A DNA stretch of 64,000 nt from Geotrypetes seraphini. Lineage: Eukaryota; Chordata; Amphibia; Gymnophiona; Dermophiidae. Numbering within the stretch: the first letter of the stretch is position 1; each line of letters starts with the position of its first letter. This document shows, piece after piece, positions 55,680 to 64,000 of this stretch. The translations under genes and the position numbers were made by a program. Where the stretch lies: NCBI RefSeq assembly GCF_902459505.1, contig NC_047095.1:117863380-117927379 (forward strand). The letters run 5' to 3'. The notes beneath the pieces are model-generated. The model worked only from the letters and a program-made list of their open reading frames with translations. It did not search any database and was not told the origin of the DNA.

Positions 55680-55880
55680 CATATTACATTACATTAGTGA
55701 TTTTTATACCGCCATTACCTTGCGGTTCAAGGCGGATTACAGAAGAGGATTTCTGGACGTGTCCAGAGATGTTACAGAGTAGAGCGGGTTGGTTCAGAGG
55801 ATTAAAATGTTTCATACTGTGTTAGTTAGTCTTCATGGATTTCTTGAATAGCAACATGAAATCAGAGATCAAGTGTTTAT
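55680..55880 (-). mobile_element. L2-like LINE 3' end, antisense
   Basis: 'acattacattagtgattttt' then 'taccttgcggttcaaggcgg', the complement of the 3' end at 32980-33040. Confidence 0.75.
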
Positions 55881-56392
55881 TTTAGTAGGATACAGCGCAG
55901 AGCCCTGGATTATTTAAAATTAAATCACTATTTGGATAATGTATTTGAGGCACTCCATGGGGACCGAATCAAACTGAATACAAATATTCGATCCAGTCCT
56001 GGTTTTGAATTTACATCCCAAGGCAGTGTGGGATTTGTAGTGTCTGATCCCGCTCATTGAAATCAGTTCTGCAGGTCTCATAATGCTCTAGGATGGTGTG
56101 TTCAGAAATCCAGGACTGTCCCAAAAACCTCCAGCCTGGAACTGGATACCTCGGTGTCTCTGCATCTGTCTCCATTTCGTTCCCTTTCCGCGTTTTTTGC
56201 TTTTCCAGGGCGGATCACATCACAGGCACCTGGAAAAACGAGTCTCATGTAGGAAGCATAGGCAAGGTGACGGGGCGTTACACCCCATGGTGTTTTCTGA
56301 AATGTTTTTCCACCCACAGATGAGGAATGGTGAGAGAGCTCACCTGGATCCCAGGAGCTGCACCACGCCTTGGATGCTCCCTCCCAGCACAT

Positions 56393-56408
56393 GGTATATA
56401 TATATATC
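56393..56408 (+). promoter_or_regulatory. TATA box of gene 2
   Basis: A TATATATATATATC run lies ~100 bp before the ATG at 56505, which would place the start near 56425-56435 and give an ~75-nt purine-rich leader, similar to gene 1. The upstream ~300 bp is low in repeats. Confidence 0.5.
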
Positions 56409-56504
56409 ATTAAGGGTGAGAGACTTCAAGAGAGTGAAGGCTGCAGACACATACGCCGAGAGGACCAGAAGAGAGGGAGCGAGGATTCAACCAGGACCTC
56501 AAGG

Positions 56505-56580
56505 ATGGAGAGCAAACGCCCTCTTTTCAAAGCGATCTCCTATTACCTTATAATTCTGATCCCCTGTTTCCAGCTTTCCT
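56505..56580 (+). CDS. Gene 2 exon 1: signal peptide
   Basis: Start context aaggATGG is strong. Basic N-terminus (KRPLFK), then a hydrophobic core. The donor GTAAGT is perfect. Confidence 0.65.
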
Positions 56581-58437
56581 GTAAGTGTTCTTAAATATGA
56601 AAGCAATAGACACCCATTGATGTCTCTTATGCTAGGTTAGTCGTCACCTCTCGCTGGCTGCTTTTGGATGCTTTATGACAAGTTAGCAGGTACTAAAAGG
56701 GATGTCTCTTATGCCGCAAGAGTTTTCGTATCTTGCTAGCTGGTTTGTCAATATTTTATAATTAGTAAGTACTACAAGGGATGTCTCTTATGCTGTAAGA
56801 ATTGTCTCCTCTTGGTGGTCGGTTCGTGAGTGCTTTATGATAAGTTAGCAGGTACTAGAAGGGATGTCTCTTATGCTGTAAGAGTTGCCGTCTCTTGCTA
56901 GCTGGTTTGTGAGTGCTTTATAATTAGCAAGTACTTCAAGGGATGTCTCTTATGCTGTAAGAATTGTCTCCTCTTGGTGGTCGGTTCGTGAGTGCTTTAT
57001 GATAAATTAGCAGGTACTAGAAGGGATGTCTCTTATGCTGTAAGAGTTGTCGTCTCTTGCTAGCTGGTTTGTGAATATTTTATAATTAGTAAGTACTTCA
57101 AGGGATGTCTCTTATGCTGTAAGAATTGTCTCCTCTTGGTGGTCGGTTCGTGAGTGCTTTATGATAAGTTAGCAGGTACTAGAAGGGATGTCTCTTATGC
57201 TGTAAGAGTTGCCGTCTCTTGCTAGCTGGTTTGTGAGTGCTTTATAATTAGTAAGTACTTCAAGGGATGTCTCTTATGCTGTAAGAATTGTCTCCTCTTG
57301 GTGGTCCGTTCGTGAGTGCTTTATGATAAATTAGCAGGTACTAGAAGGGATGTCTCTTATGCTGTAAGAGTTGTCGTCTCTTGCTAGCTGGTTTGTGAAT
57401 ATTTTATAATTAGTAAGTACTTCAAGGGATGTCTCTTATGCTGTAAGAATTGTCTCCTCTTGGTGGTCGGTTCGTGAGTGCTTTATGATAAGTTAGCAGG
57501 TACTAGAAGGGATGTCTCTTATGCTGTAAGAGTTGCCGTCTCTTGCTAGCTGGTTTGTGAGTGCTTTATAATTAGTAAGTACTTCAAGGGATGTCTCTTA
57601 TGCTGTAAGAATTGTCTCCTCTTGGTGGTCGTTCGTGAGTGCTTTATGATGTTAGCAGATACTAGAAGGGATGTCTCTTATGCTGTAAGAGTTGCCGTCT
57701 CTTGCTAGCTGGTTTGTGAGTGCTTTATAATTAGTAAGTACTTCAAGGGATGTCTCTTATGCTGTAAGAATTGTCTCCTCTTGGTTGTCGGTTCATGAGT
57801 GCTTTATGATAAGTTAGCAGGTACTAGAAGGGATGTCTCTTATGCTGTAAGAGTTGTCGTCTCTTGCTAGCTGGTTTGTGAATATTTTATAATTAATAAG
57901 TACTTCAAGGGATGTCTCTTATGCTGTAAAAATTGTCTCCTCTTGGTGGTCGGTTCGTGAGTGCTTTATGATAAGTTAGCAGGTACTAGAAGGGATGTCT
58001 CTTATGCTGTAAGAGTTGCCGTCTCTTGCTACCTGGTTTGTGAGTGCTTTATAATTAGTAGCTACTATGAGAGTTGTTACCTCATGCTGGCTGGTTTATG
58101 GGTGCTTTATGATAAGTTGGTAGGTTCTAGAAGGGATGTCTCATCGACGAGAGTCGTTACTTCATGTTGGCTGCTTTATAAGATAGCTAGGAGATACTAG
58201 AAGGTGATGTCTCTTATGTTATAACACATAAGTTACTAGCACAGAATATGGTGGAGGAGATGGCATTTTACCTCATTTGGGAAATAGATGGAAGAAAGTG
58301 ATTTTTTAGAGGGGAGAAGGAACAGTACAGTTTTATAATTCACTAGATTCCTACCTAAATTAATAGTTTTCCTCTCCTTTCTATCCCCACAGACTCGAGT
58401 CCAGTCAGTGTGAAGGTGCTATGCCGGGATCCCAACG
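56505..58437 (+). CDS. Gene 2: secreted protein, first two coding exons (partial)
   Basis: Exon 1 (56505-56580) encodes MESKRPLFKAISYYLIILIP then CFQLS, a signal peptide, and ends in phase 1 at TCCT|GTAAGT. Exon 2 (58393-58437) follows a pyrimidine tract and 'ccccacag' and is a 45-nt phase-1 exon encoding YSSPVSVKVLCRDPN, ending AACG|GTAAGC. The exon order, phases and single-Cys second exon mirror gene 1. Later exons were not found before the window ends 5.5 kb on. Family unknown; a tandem paralogue of gene 1 is my inference. Confidence 0.6.
56600..58200 (+). repeat. 162-bp minisatellite (about 9 units) filling gene 2 intron 1
   Basis: 'gaattgtctcctcttggtgg' recurs at 56799, 56961, 57123, 57285, 57447, 57609, 57768 and 57930: spacing 162 (once 159). 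Each unit is two diverged ~80-bp halves, both holding 'gggatgtctcttatgctgta'. The outer units are degenerate. Confidence 0.95.
58393..58437 (+). CDS. Gene 2 exon 2
   Basis: 45 nt, phase 1 at both ends, sites CCCCACAG| and G|GTAAGC. The short Pro-Val...Lys...Cys...Asp motif parallels gene 1 exon 2. Confidence 0.55.
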
Positions 58438-58731
58438 GTAAGCAAATTCTCTTAGGGGGGGGGGGCAAGAAAAAAGCGCACCCCCTTGTCACCCCTTGGT
58501 TTCATCATTTAGCCAAAGGCACAGATCCATGCAAACCATTCTGAGCTCCCCTGGAAGAACGATATAGAAAATTGAATGAATGCAGGGCCATTATTGGAGT
58601 TGCTAAGACCCCCCCCCCCCCCTTCAAACTGTTCTTGCATCAGATTGAGGCAAGCTTGGGGCCCCTGTGGCATGTGGTTCCAGGGCATTTGCCCTGGTGG
58701 CCACCCACTAACGCTGGCCCTATTTCTAGAC

Positions 58732-58923
58732 CAGGGGTGTCAAAGTCCCTCCTCGAGGGCCGCAATCCAGTTGGGTTTTCAGGATTTCCACAATAAATAT
58801 GCATGAGATCTGTTAGCATACAATGAAAGCAGTGCACGCAAATAGATCTCATGCATATTCATTGGGGAAATCCTGAAAACCCAACGGGATTATGGCCCTT
58901 GAGAAGGGACTTTGACACCCCTG
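58732..58923. mobile_element. Palindromic hAT MITE, copy 5
   Basis: CAGGGGTGTCAAAGTCCCTC to GGGACTTTGACACCCCTG, with perfect duplication TTCTAGAC (58724-58731, 58924-58931). Confidence 0.92.
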
Positions 58924-59084
58924 TTCTAGACATTCTGGCTCCCTGTCCCACAAAACACGAACACCTTCCAGCCCCTGAGGAAGGCTTTTGGGTTTTGAAA
59001 GTTGGCATTAACAAGGCCTATGAACAACCTGTAAGTATATTCATATAAACTAGTATTGGAGTGCCTGGGTGGTTCTATATCAGC

Positions 59085-59245
59085 AAAAACAGGTTAATCC
59101 AGTCCTGCTTTTACCCTCACTGCATGCTGGGACTTGTAGGCTCCTGCTCTTTCTAGAGACTGATTTGCATGTCCTACTTCCATTGCATGCAAATACATCT
59201 CATGCATATTCATTGTGGCCCTCGTGGACCTTGGTTGCCCACCCC
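59085..59245. repeat. Repeat with ZNF143-like motif plus half a hAT MITE
   Basis: GCATGCTGGGACTTGTAG (59122-59139) matches the ZNF143/THAP11 (SBS) consensus, and a decayed relative lies at about 56020-56045. It is followed by the right half of a hAT palindrome ('catctcatgcatattcattg'). Confidence 0.55.
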
Positions 59246-59616
59246 AATTCTACAGAAACGTGGACCACAAGTTCATCAGTGCAACGAAGGTAAACCCGGG
59301 ACTGGATCGCAATATTCTGGATAACCCAGAACCGTACTCTTTTTATTGCGAACAAAAGTCACCCACAATTCTACAATTCGCTCTTGCGTGAAAGGTCTGG
59401 CTTCCCCGTAAATCTCCATCTTTTACCGCAAACGTCGGCTGCTGCTTGTGAAAAATCTGCAAGAAAAGGAGGCGGGGGAGGGGCACCAACGGGCAATCAG
59501 TCCAGCGGCATCCTCCTGGTTCCCTCAAGTTGTGGGGCGGAGATGCCGTTTTTGAAAACTCCTTTAGGACGGCTAAGGAATTAATGAGCACAAATTTGGA
59601 TGTCAAACACTACTTG
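59246..59616. other. Unassigned sequence
   Basis: No exon in the expected phase and no repeat recognised. Confidence 0.4.
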
Positions 59617-59720
59617 TGAGTTTGGGCAAGTCGCTTCAGCTCCACTTGCCTCAGGCATCCACTTAAGATGATAAATTCTTTGGGGCAAGCTATTATGTAT
59701 AAATATTTATCATCGGCATA
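59617..59720 (+). mobile_element. CORE-SINE fragment (MIR-like)
   Basis: 'gtttgggcaagtcgcttcag' and 'cttgcctcaggcatcc' match the CORE/MIR central region. 'gataaattctttggggca' follows. Confidence 0.7.
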
Positions 59721-59794
59721 AGACGCCAGAAAAATAGTCAGTATCCTTATTAGTAATGAACGCAGGTGTGGTTGGGCAAGCCTCTTTTAATTAG

Positions 59795-60031
59795 TCAGCC
59801 TGCTATAACGAGTCTTAGAGAGATTCCAGCTCTCCCAGGACAGGATCCAATGTTCTGGTCTAGAAATTATCAGTCAGGTTTCCAGGTTAGCAACAATGAA
59901 TATACACGAGAGAAATATGTATGCCCTATCGCCAATATGTACAAAACTATCCCTTGCATGTTCATTGTGGCTATCCTGGAAACCTGATTGGCTGAGTGTG
60001 TTCCAAAGGACTGGGTTGAGAACTCTTGATC
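59795..60031. mobile_element. Decayed palindromic hAT MITE
   Basis: 'tcaggtttccaggttagcaa' with 'gctatcctggaaacctgatt' form arms. Ends are decayed. Related to the 21545 type. Confidence 0.6.
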
Positions 60032-60063
60032 TGGACAAAATTATTCCCTATTCTTCACTGTCA

Positions 60064-60890
60064 TCATAAGAACATAAGACTAGCTGTACTAGGTCAGACC
60101 AATGGTCCTTCTAGGCCGGTATCCTGTTTCCACAGTGGCCAATCCAGGTCACAAGTACCTGGCAGAAACTCAACAAGTTGCAACATTCCAGAATCTCAAA
60201 GAGTATGCAAGATTCTGGAACCCCAAATTGTAGCAATATTCCAGAATCTCAAAGAGTAAGCAAGATTCCGGAACCCCAAATTGTAGCAACATTCCAGAAT
60301 TTCAGAGAGTAAGAAAGATTCCGGAATCCCGCAGCGTAGCAACATTCCAGAATCTCAAAGAGTAAGCAAGTTTCTGGAACCTCAAATAGTAACGACATTC
60401 CAGAATCTCAAAGAGTATGCAAGATTCTGGAACCCCAAATTGTAGCAACATTCCAGAATCTCAAAGAGTAAGCAAGATTCTGGAACCCCAAGTTGTAGCA
60501 ACATTCCAGAATCTCAAAGAGTAAGCAAGGTTCCGGAACCCCAAATTGTAGCAACATTCCAGAATTTCAGAGAGTAAGCAAGATTCCGGAATCCCACAGC
60601 GTAGCAAAATTCCAGAATCTCAAAGAGTAAGCAAGTTTCTGGAACCCCAAATAGTAATGATATTCCAGAATCTCAAAGAGTATGCAAGATTCCGGAACCC
60701 AAATAGTAGCAACATTCCATGTGGAATCCCCAAAGTAGCAAGATTCCCCGCTACCAATCCCAGAGGAAGCAGTGGCTTCCCCCATATCTGTCTCAATAGC
60801 AGACTATGGACTTTTCTTCCAGGAACTTGTCCAAACCTTTATAAAAACCAGTCATGTTAACCTCTTGAAAGTGATTCATCCTCTGTTCAG
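60064..60890 (-). mobile_element. CR1 LINE 3' end with internal minisatellite
   Basis: Tail 'ataagaacataagactagct' 'gtactaggtcagacc', then a 26-bp minisatellite (60180-60735), then CR1 text again ('ctatggacttttcttccagg', 'cttgtccaaacctttataaa'). Confidence 0.85.
60180..60735 (-). repeat. 26-bp minisatellite inside CR1 (~21 half-units)
   Basis: Alternating 'gcaacattccagaatctcaa' and 'gcaagattctggaacccca' units. The complement of the 18479-19322 unit, here still embedded in the CR1 that gave rise to it. Confidence 0.92.
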
Positions 60891-61102
60891 AGATGCCTTT
60901 CCCTCCCATTGCACTTGCTAATTTATTTATATTTTGAATTTTGTATAGGGCTGTACACATTAAGGGCCCGATTTCTGTATGCGGTGCCAAACCAATCAGC
61001 GCTGACTAGAACGGGGCTTAGTGCGATTCTACAAAAGTTACATGAACCTTATAGAATCATGCTTAGTGCCAGTGTGTGTCATAACTTTTAGGTGATTTAG
61101 GC

Positions 61103-62008
61103 CAGTGATCTTCAACCGTCGGTCCGTGGACCGGTGCCGGTCCACAAGGCCGGCACCTCCATCAGGCCCAAGACAGTGTTCTTCAGCCGCTGGTCCACGG
61201 TAAGATCAACGCGGCGTCTTCGGGCCAGCCCCCTGAGTGCTGCAGTGAACAAAGCCATGGGAAAAAGCTCCTGCGTGTGTCCTGCGCCTGAACCGGAAGC
61301 CTTCTCTCTGACGTCATAACATCAGAGGGAAGGCTTCCAGATGAGGCGCGGGACGCGTGCGAGGAGCCGCTGCCCATAGCTTTGTGCACTGCAGCACTCA
61401 GGGGGCCGGCCTGAAGACGCCGCGTTGATCGCAACTTGGACAGGCCCAAAGATAACACCGGGGGGCAGGCCAGAAGGCAAGGCACAGCATAGAGGGAGAG
61501 AGACAACAATGGTAGGGGGGGAATGCTTTTATTTTTTTATTTAGTGATTGATTTACATCTGCTGTCTGTTCAGGAAAAATGCATTTGTTTCTTTTCCTCT
61601 GGGGTTGTACTGCTTGCAGTCTTGCATCTTAGGGTTTGTTTGTGTATATTAGTACTTTTAGTTTTTGATCCTACATTTGCATGGGGTTATCTGTTTTCTA
61701 GTAGGAATGAATGTTGAGAAGCATACAGTGTGCTTTGTGTATTTTAATTGTGTGGTTAACCATTATGTGTTGTTAATACGATTATATTGTGTGTGTGTAT
61801 ATATGAAAAATGAATGGAAAAAATGGTGTTACAATTAGTACTTTTATGGGGGCGGGGTCTTGGGCGGAGATTGGGCGGAGATGGGCGGGGTCTGGCCCAC
61901 GACTTAGCCCAGTGTTCTTCAACTGCCGGTCTTCGGAGCAGTGCCGGTCCATAAAATAATTCTTTTATTTCCGCCGGTCCATAGGTGTCAAAAGGTTGAA
62001 GAACGTTG
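61103..62008 (+). mobile_element. hAT element, 906 bp
   Basis: Ends CAGTGATCTTCAACCGTCGG and GGTTGAAGAACGTTG, duplication ATTTAGGC (61095-61102, 62009-62016). Inner arms 'aacgcggcgtcttcgggcca' and 'ggcctgaagacgccgcgttg' form a large hairpin. The right half carries AT-rich sequence. No transposase seen. Related to 25530-26165. Confidence 0.88.
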
Positions 62009-62016
62009 ATTTAGGC

Positions 62017-62241
62017 CAGGGGTGTCCAACCTTTTGGCTTCCCTGGGCCGCATTGGCCAAAAAAATGTTTCTGGGGCCCGCACAAACACGCAAACGCTAC
62101 AGCAAGACAGAGGAGGGAGCCGGCAAGACAGTAAACACCCGGGGACAGCAGAGGAAAACACTGCATCGCCCTCAACCGGGGCCACACAAAATACTTCACG
62201 AGGCCGCTTGCGGCCCTTGGGCCGCAGGTTGGACACCCCTG
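62017..62241. mobile_element. hAT-Charlie-like MITE, 225 bp
   Basis: CAGGGGTGTCCAACCTTTTG to GCAGGTTGGACACCCCTG, duplication ATTTAGGC (62009-62016, 62242-62249). Internal 'cttccctgggccgcattggc' matches the widespread vertebrate hAT type. Confidence 0.92.
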
Positions 62242-62589
62242 ATTTAGGCCAAGGAAAACCAGGCCTAAATGCCCGTGCCTAACTTGTACGCGCATTGGGT
62301 GAATTCTATAACAGTGCGCATAAATTCTAAGAACGCATATGATCCACCCATGCTTCTCCCCTGGCCATGCCCCCTTTCCAGATTTGTGCACTAGACCTGG
62401 TGCACAGCAGAATATTTAATTAGCACCGATTAATGTCAATTATGAGGTGTTAATTACCAATTATCAGTGCCAACTAAACTTGTTAAATTGTGCATGAAAA
62501 TTGGCTGTGCGCACTGATTTGCACATACAGCGTAAGGCGCCATATACAGAACTGGGGGGGAGGGTAAAGCGATCTAGACACCTGACTTA

Positions 62590-62702
62590 CGGCCTCTTTT
62601 ATAAAGCCGCGCGGCAACGGCCCCCGAAGCCCTTTAAATCTCTATGGGCTTCGGGGCCATTAGCGCAGGGCAGCCGATTGCGCGGTTTTGTAAAAGAGGC
62701 CG
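62590..62702. mobile_element. PIF/Harbinger-type MITE
   Basis: CGGCCTCTTTTATAAAGCCG to 'ttttgtaaaagaggccg', duplication TTA (62587-62589, 62703-62705). Inner palindrome 'ccccgaagcccttta'/'gggcttcgggg'. Confidence 0.82.
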
Positions 62703-63221
62703 TTAATTTTTTTTTAATTGGCTTAATGAGCACTGATCATTGAAAGCACCGTTAAAAGCCAATTAGGAAAACATTTTTTTAAAATTAATTAGCCGGTAAG
62801 CGCATACCATTTCGAGGTAAGCATATACACCGAGGCACGTACCGGCAACTAAGCATGATTTTTTAAATATATTTATATTCACACAAAGATGATATTCTTG
62901 TATTTTCTTAATAACAGAAACTATATGTGCCTTGCCTCTTATAACGCAGAAAAAGACCTCAGTGTTTGTCAGAGAAATATCTGGGAAACTTTCTATAGCA
63001 AGTACTTAGTTGCCACAGAGAAATACATCCTTGGTCTCACAGAAAAAACTCCATTGTATAGCTTTAGAATAGTCGTAATCACAATTAGAGCATATCTTCA
63101 ATATATTTCAACAGAGAAAAACGAGCACTTATCTTATTTTCTTCTGGTATTAAGCAAAATGTCTGCAGTTTACAGTTGAAACCAGGTGCAAATCTACCGC
63201 ACTCAGGATTTTTCTTTGATA

Positions 63222-63262
63222 TCCCGACAGGCCCTGTTTCGCGCAGCTGCTGCATCAGGGGA
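63222..63262 (-). ncRNA. Hammerhead-ribozyme-like motif, left arm
   Basis: Minus strand: stem I TCCC/GGGA, core CTGATGC, stem II GCAG/CTGC, GCGAAAC, short stem III ACAG/CTGT, GTC, then GGGA. One base off the CTGANGA core. Confidence 0.6.
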
Positions 63263-63377
63263 ATATTTTTTAAATAAGAGCTACCACTTCAATGATTCTC
63301 TCCTTAAGATTCTCTCCTTCAATGATTCTTTCTTAAGGAGAGAATCATTGAAACGGTAGCTCTTATTTAAAAAATAT

Positions 63378-63418
63378 TCCCCTGATGCAGCAGATGCGCG
63401 AAACAGGGCCTGTCGGGA
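63378..63418 (+). ncRNA. Hammerhead-ribozyme-like motif, right arm
   Basis: Plus-strand mirror of the previous motif: TCCC (63378-63381), CTGATGC (63382-63388), GCGAAAC, ACAGGGCCTGT stem III, GTC ending 63414, GGGA (63415-63418). Confidence 0.6.
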
Positions 63419-63792
63419 TATCAAAGAAAAATCTAGAAAGGAAAAGTCTAAATGAATTCCCTGAGTGCGGTAGATTTGCACCTGGTTTCAACTGTAAACT
63501 GCGGAGATTTTGCTTAATACCAGAAGAAAATAAGATAAGTGCTCGTTTTTTTCTGTTGAAATGTATTGAAGATATGTTCTAATAGTGATTGCGACTATTC
63601 TAAAGCTATACAACGGAGTTTTTTTTGTGAGACCAAGGATGTATTTCTCTGTGGCAACTAAGTACTTGCCATAGAAAGTTTCCCAGATATTTCTCTGAGA
63701 AACACTGAGGTCTTTTTTCTCCGTTATAAGAGGCAAGGCACATATAGTTTCTGTTATTAAGAAAATACAAGAATATCATCTTTGTGTGAATA

Positions 63793-64000
63793 TAACTATT
63801 TAAGATATTCAGCTTGTATTGAAATATCTTTTTTTTTATATACCATTTAAGATGTGTTGCCTTTCTTTTAGAATTTTTTTCATTAGAGCTGGATATGCCA
63901 AGTAGGCACACACTTGTACATGTATCTTTATGAGGATTAACCACACTAACAGGTGAGGCAGGCCAGGCGGATATGATTTAAACAAGAAGTCAGGATGCGG
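63793..64000. other. Unassigned sequence to the window end
   Basis: Nothing recognised. Gene 2 may continue beyond this point. Confidence 0.4.

Larger units (their letters stand above)
60963..62557. repeat. Dispersed repeat split by two hAT elements
   Basis: 60963-61094 ('agggcccgatttctgtatgc' ...) and 62250-62557 ('gggtgaattctataacagtg', 'aggcgccatatacagaact') are the two halves of one repeat of the 33195 type. The hATs at 61103 and 62017 share its target octamer. Confidence 0.6.
62880..63792. mobile_element. Penelope-like foldback element with two opposed hammerhead motifs
   Basis: Two ~440-bp arms are inverted copies: 'aagatgatattcttgtattt' at 62886 against its complement near 63785, continuing through the 'accaggtgcaaatctaccgc' block, with the centre near 63322. 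Each arm has a hammerhead-like motif pointing outward. The arms differ at several sites, so the copy is not brand new. No RT recognised in the arms. Confidence 0.75.

Noticed and set aside
59254-59287. Exon-like stretch between 'ttctacag' and GTAAAC as gene 2 exon 3
   Set aside because: It would end in phase 2, unlike every other exon here, and it sits at the edge of a decayed transposon. Not included.

Overview
This window reads as nuclear DNA of a large vertebrate genome rich in transposons. The nature and spelling of its CR1 3' ends (octamer tails of the CATAAGAA type followed by the 'tactgggtcagacc' block) and the overall mix of repeats point to a caecilian amphibian. I rate that at about 0.75; another large tetrapod genome (turtle or crocodile type CR1) is the main alternative. 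There is no sign of bacterial or organellar DNA, no CRISPR, no rRNA and no canonical tRNA gene. I saw no recognisable retroviral or LTR element.

Host genes. Two plus-strand genes for secreted proteins can be supported. Gene 1 (19914-40229) has six coding exons, all joined by phase-1 introns with consensus splice sites, giving a 334-residue open protein. It has a signal peptide, a short one-cysteine segment, a Gly/Ser/Asn/Thr/Gln tandem-repeat exon with 12 N-glycosylation sequons, an Asp/Ser-rich acidic tract (SDDN repeats), and short Ser-rich tail exons. A TATA box lies upstream and polyadenylation signals lie downstream. Gene 2 (from 56505) starts 16 kb downstream in the same orientation with the same architecture: TATA box, short purine-rich 5' leader, signal-peptide exon ending in phase 1, then a tiny phase-1 exon with one cysteine. 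It runs off the window or has exons I could not recognise. I do not recognise the family. The two look like tandem members of an unnamed, fast-evolving secreted glycoprotein family.

Transposons. CR1 LINEs are present in at least three subfamilies, together with L2-like LINE 3' ends, L1/Tx1-type copies (three of which stop just after ORF1, like mammalian HAL1), CORE-SINEs and a Helitron. DNA transposons include several hAT families with 8-bp target duplications, four copies of a GC-rich foldback element with 9-bp duplications (Mutator type), PIF/Harbinger MITEs and TA-flanked foldbacks. Penelope-like elements occur at four loci, and each carries hammerhead-ribozyme-like motifs. Nesting is frequent and can be read from target duplications.

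Tandem repeats. The introns hold many minisatellites: 53 bp at 18.5 kb, ~110 bp at 27 kb, 62 bp at 28 kb, 308 bp at 31 kb, 227/225 bp at 34 and 47 kb, ~282-295 bp at 53 kb, 162 bp at 57 kb and 26 bp at 60 kb. Several grew out of transposon pieces, notably the CR1 tail. The same 225-bp composite unit is arrayed at two loci in opposite orientation.

Layout: 0-18 kb intergenic repeats; 18.5-19.8 kb minisatellite and gene 1 promoter; 19.9-40.4 kb gene 1; 40.5-56.3 kb intergenic repeats; 56.4 kb to the end gene 2 (at least exons 1-2) with repeat-filled introns.
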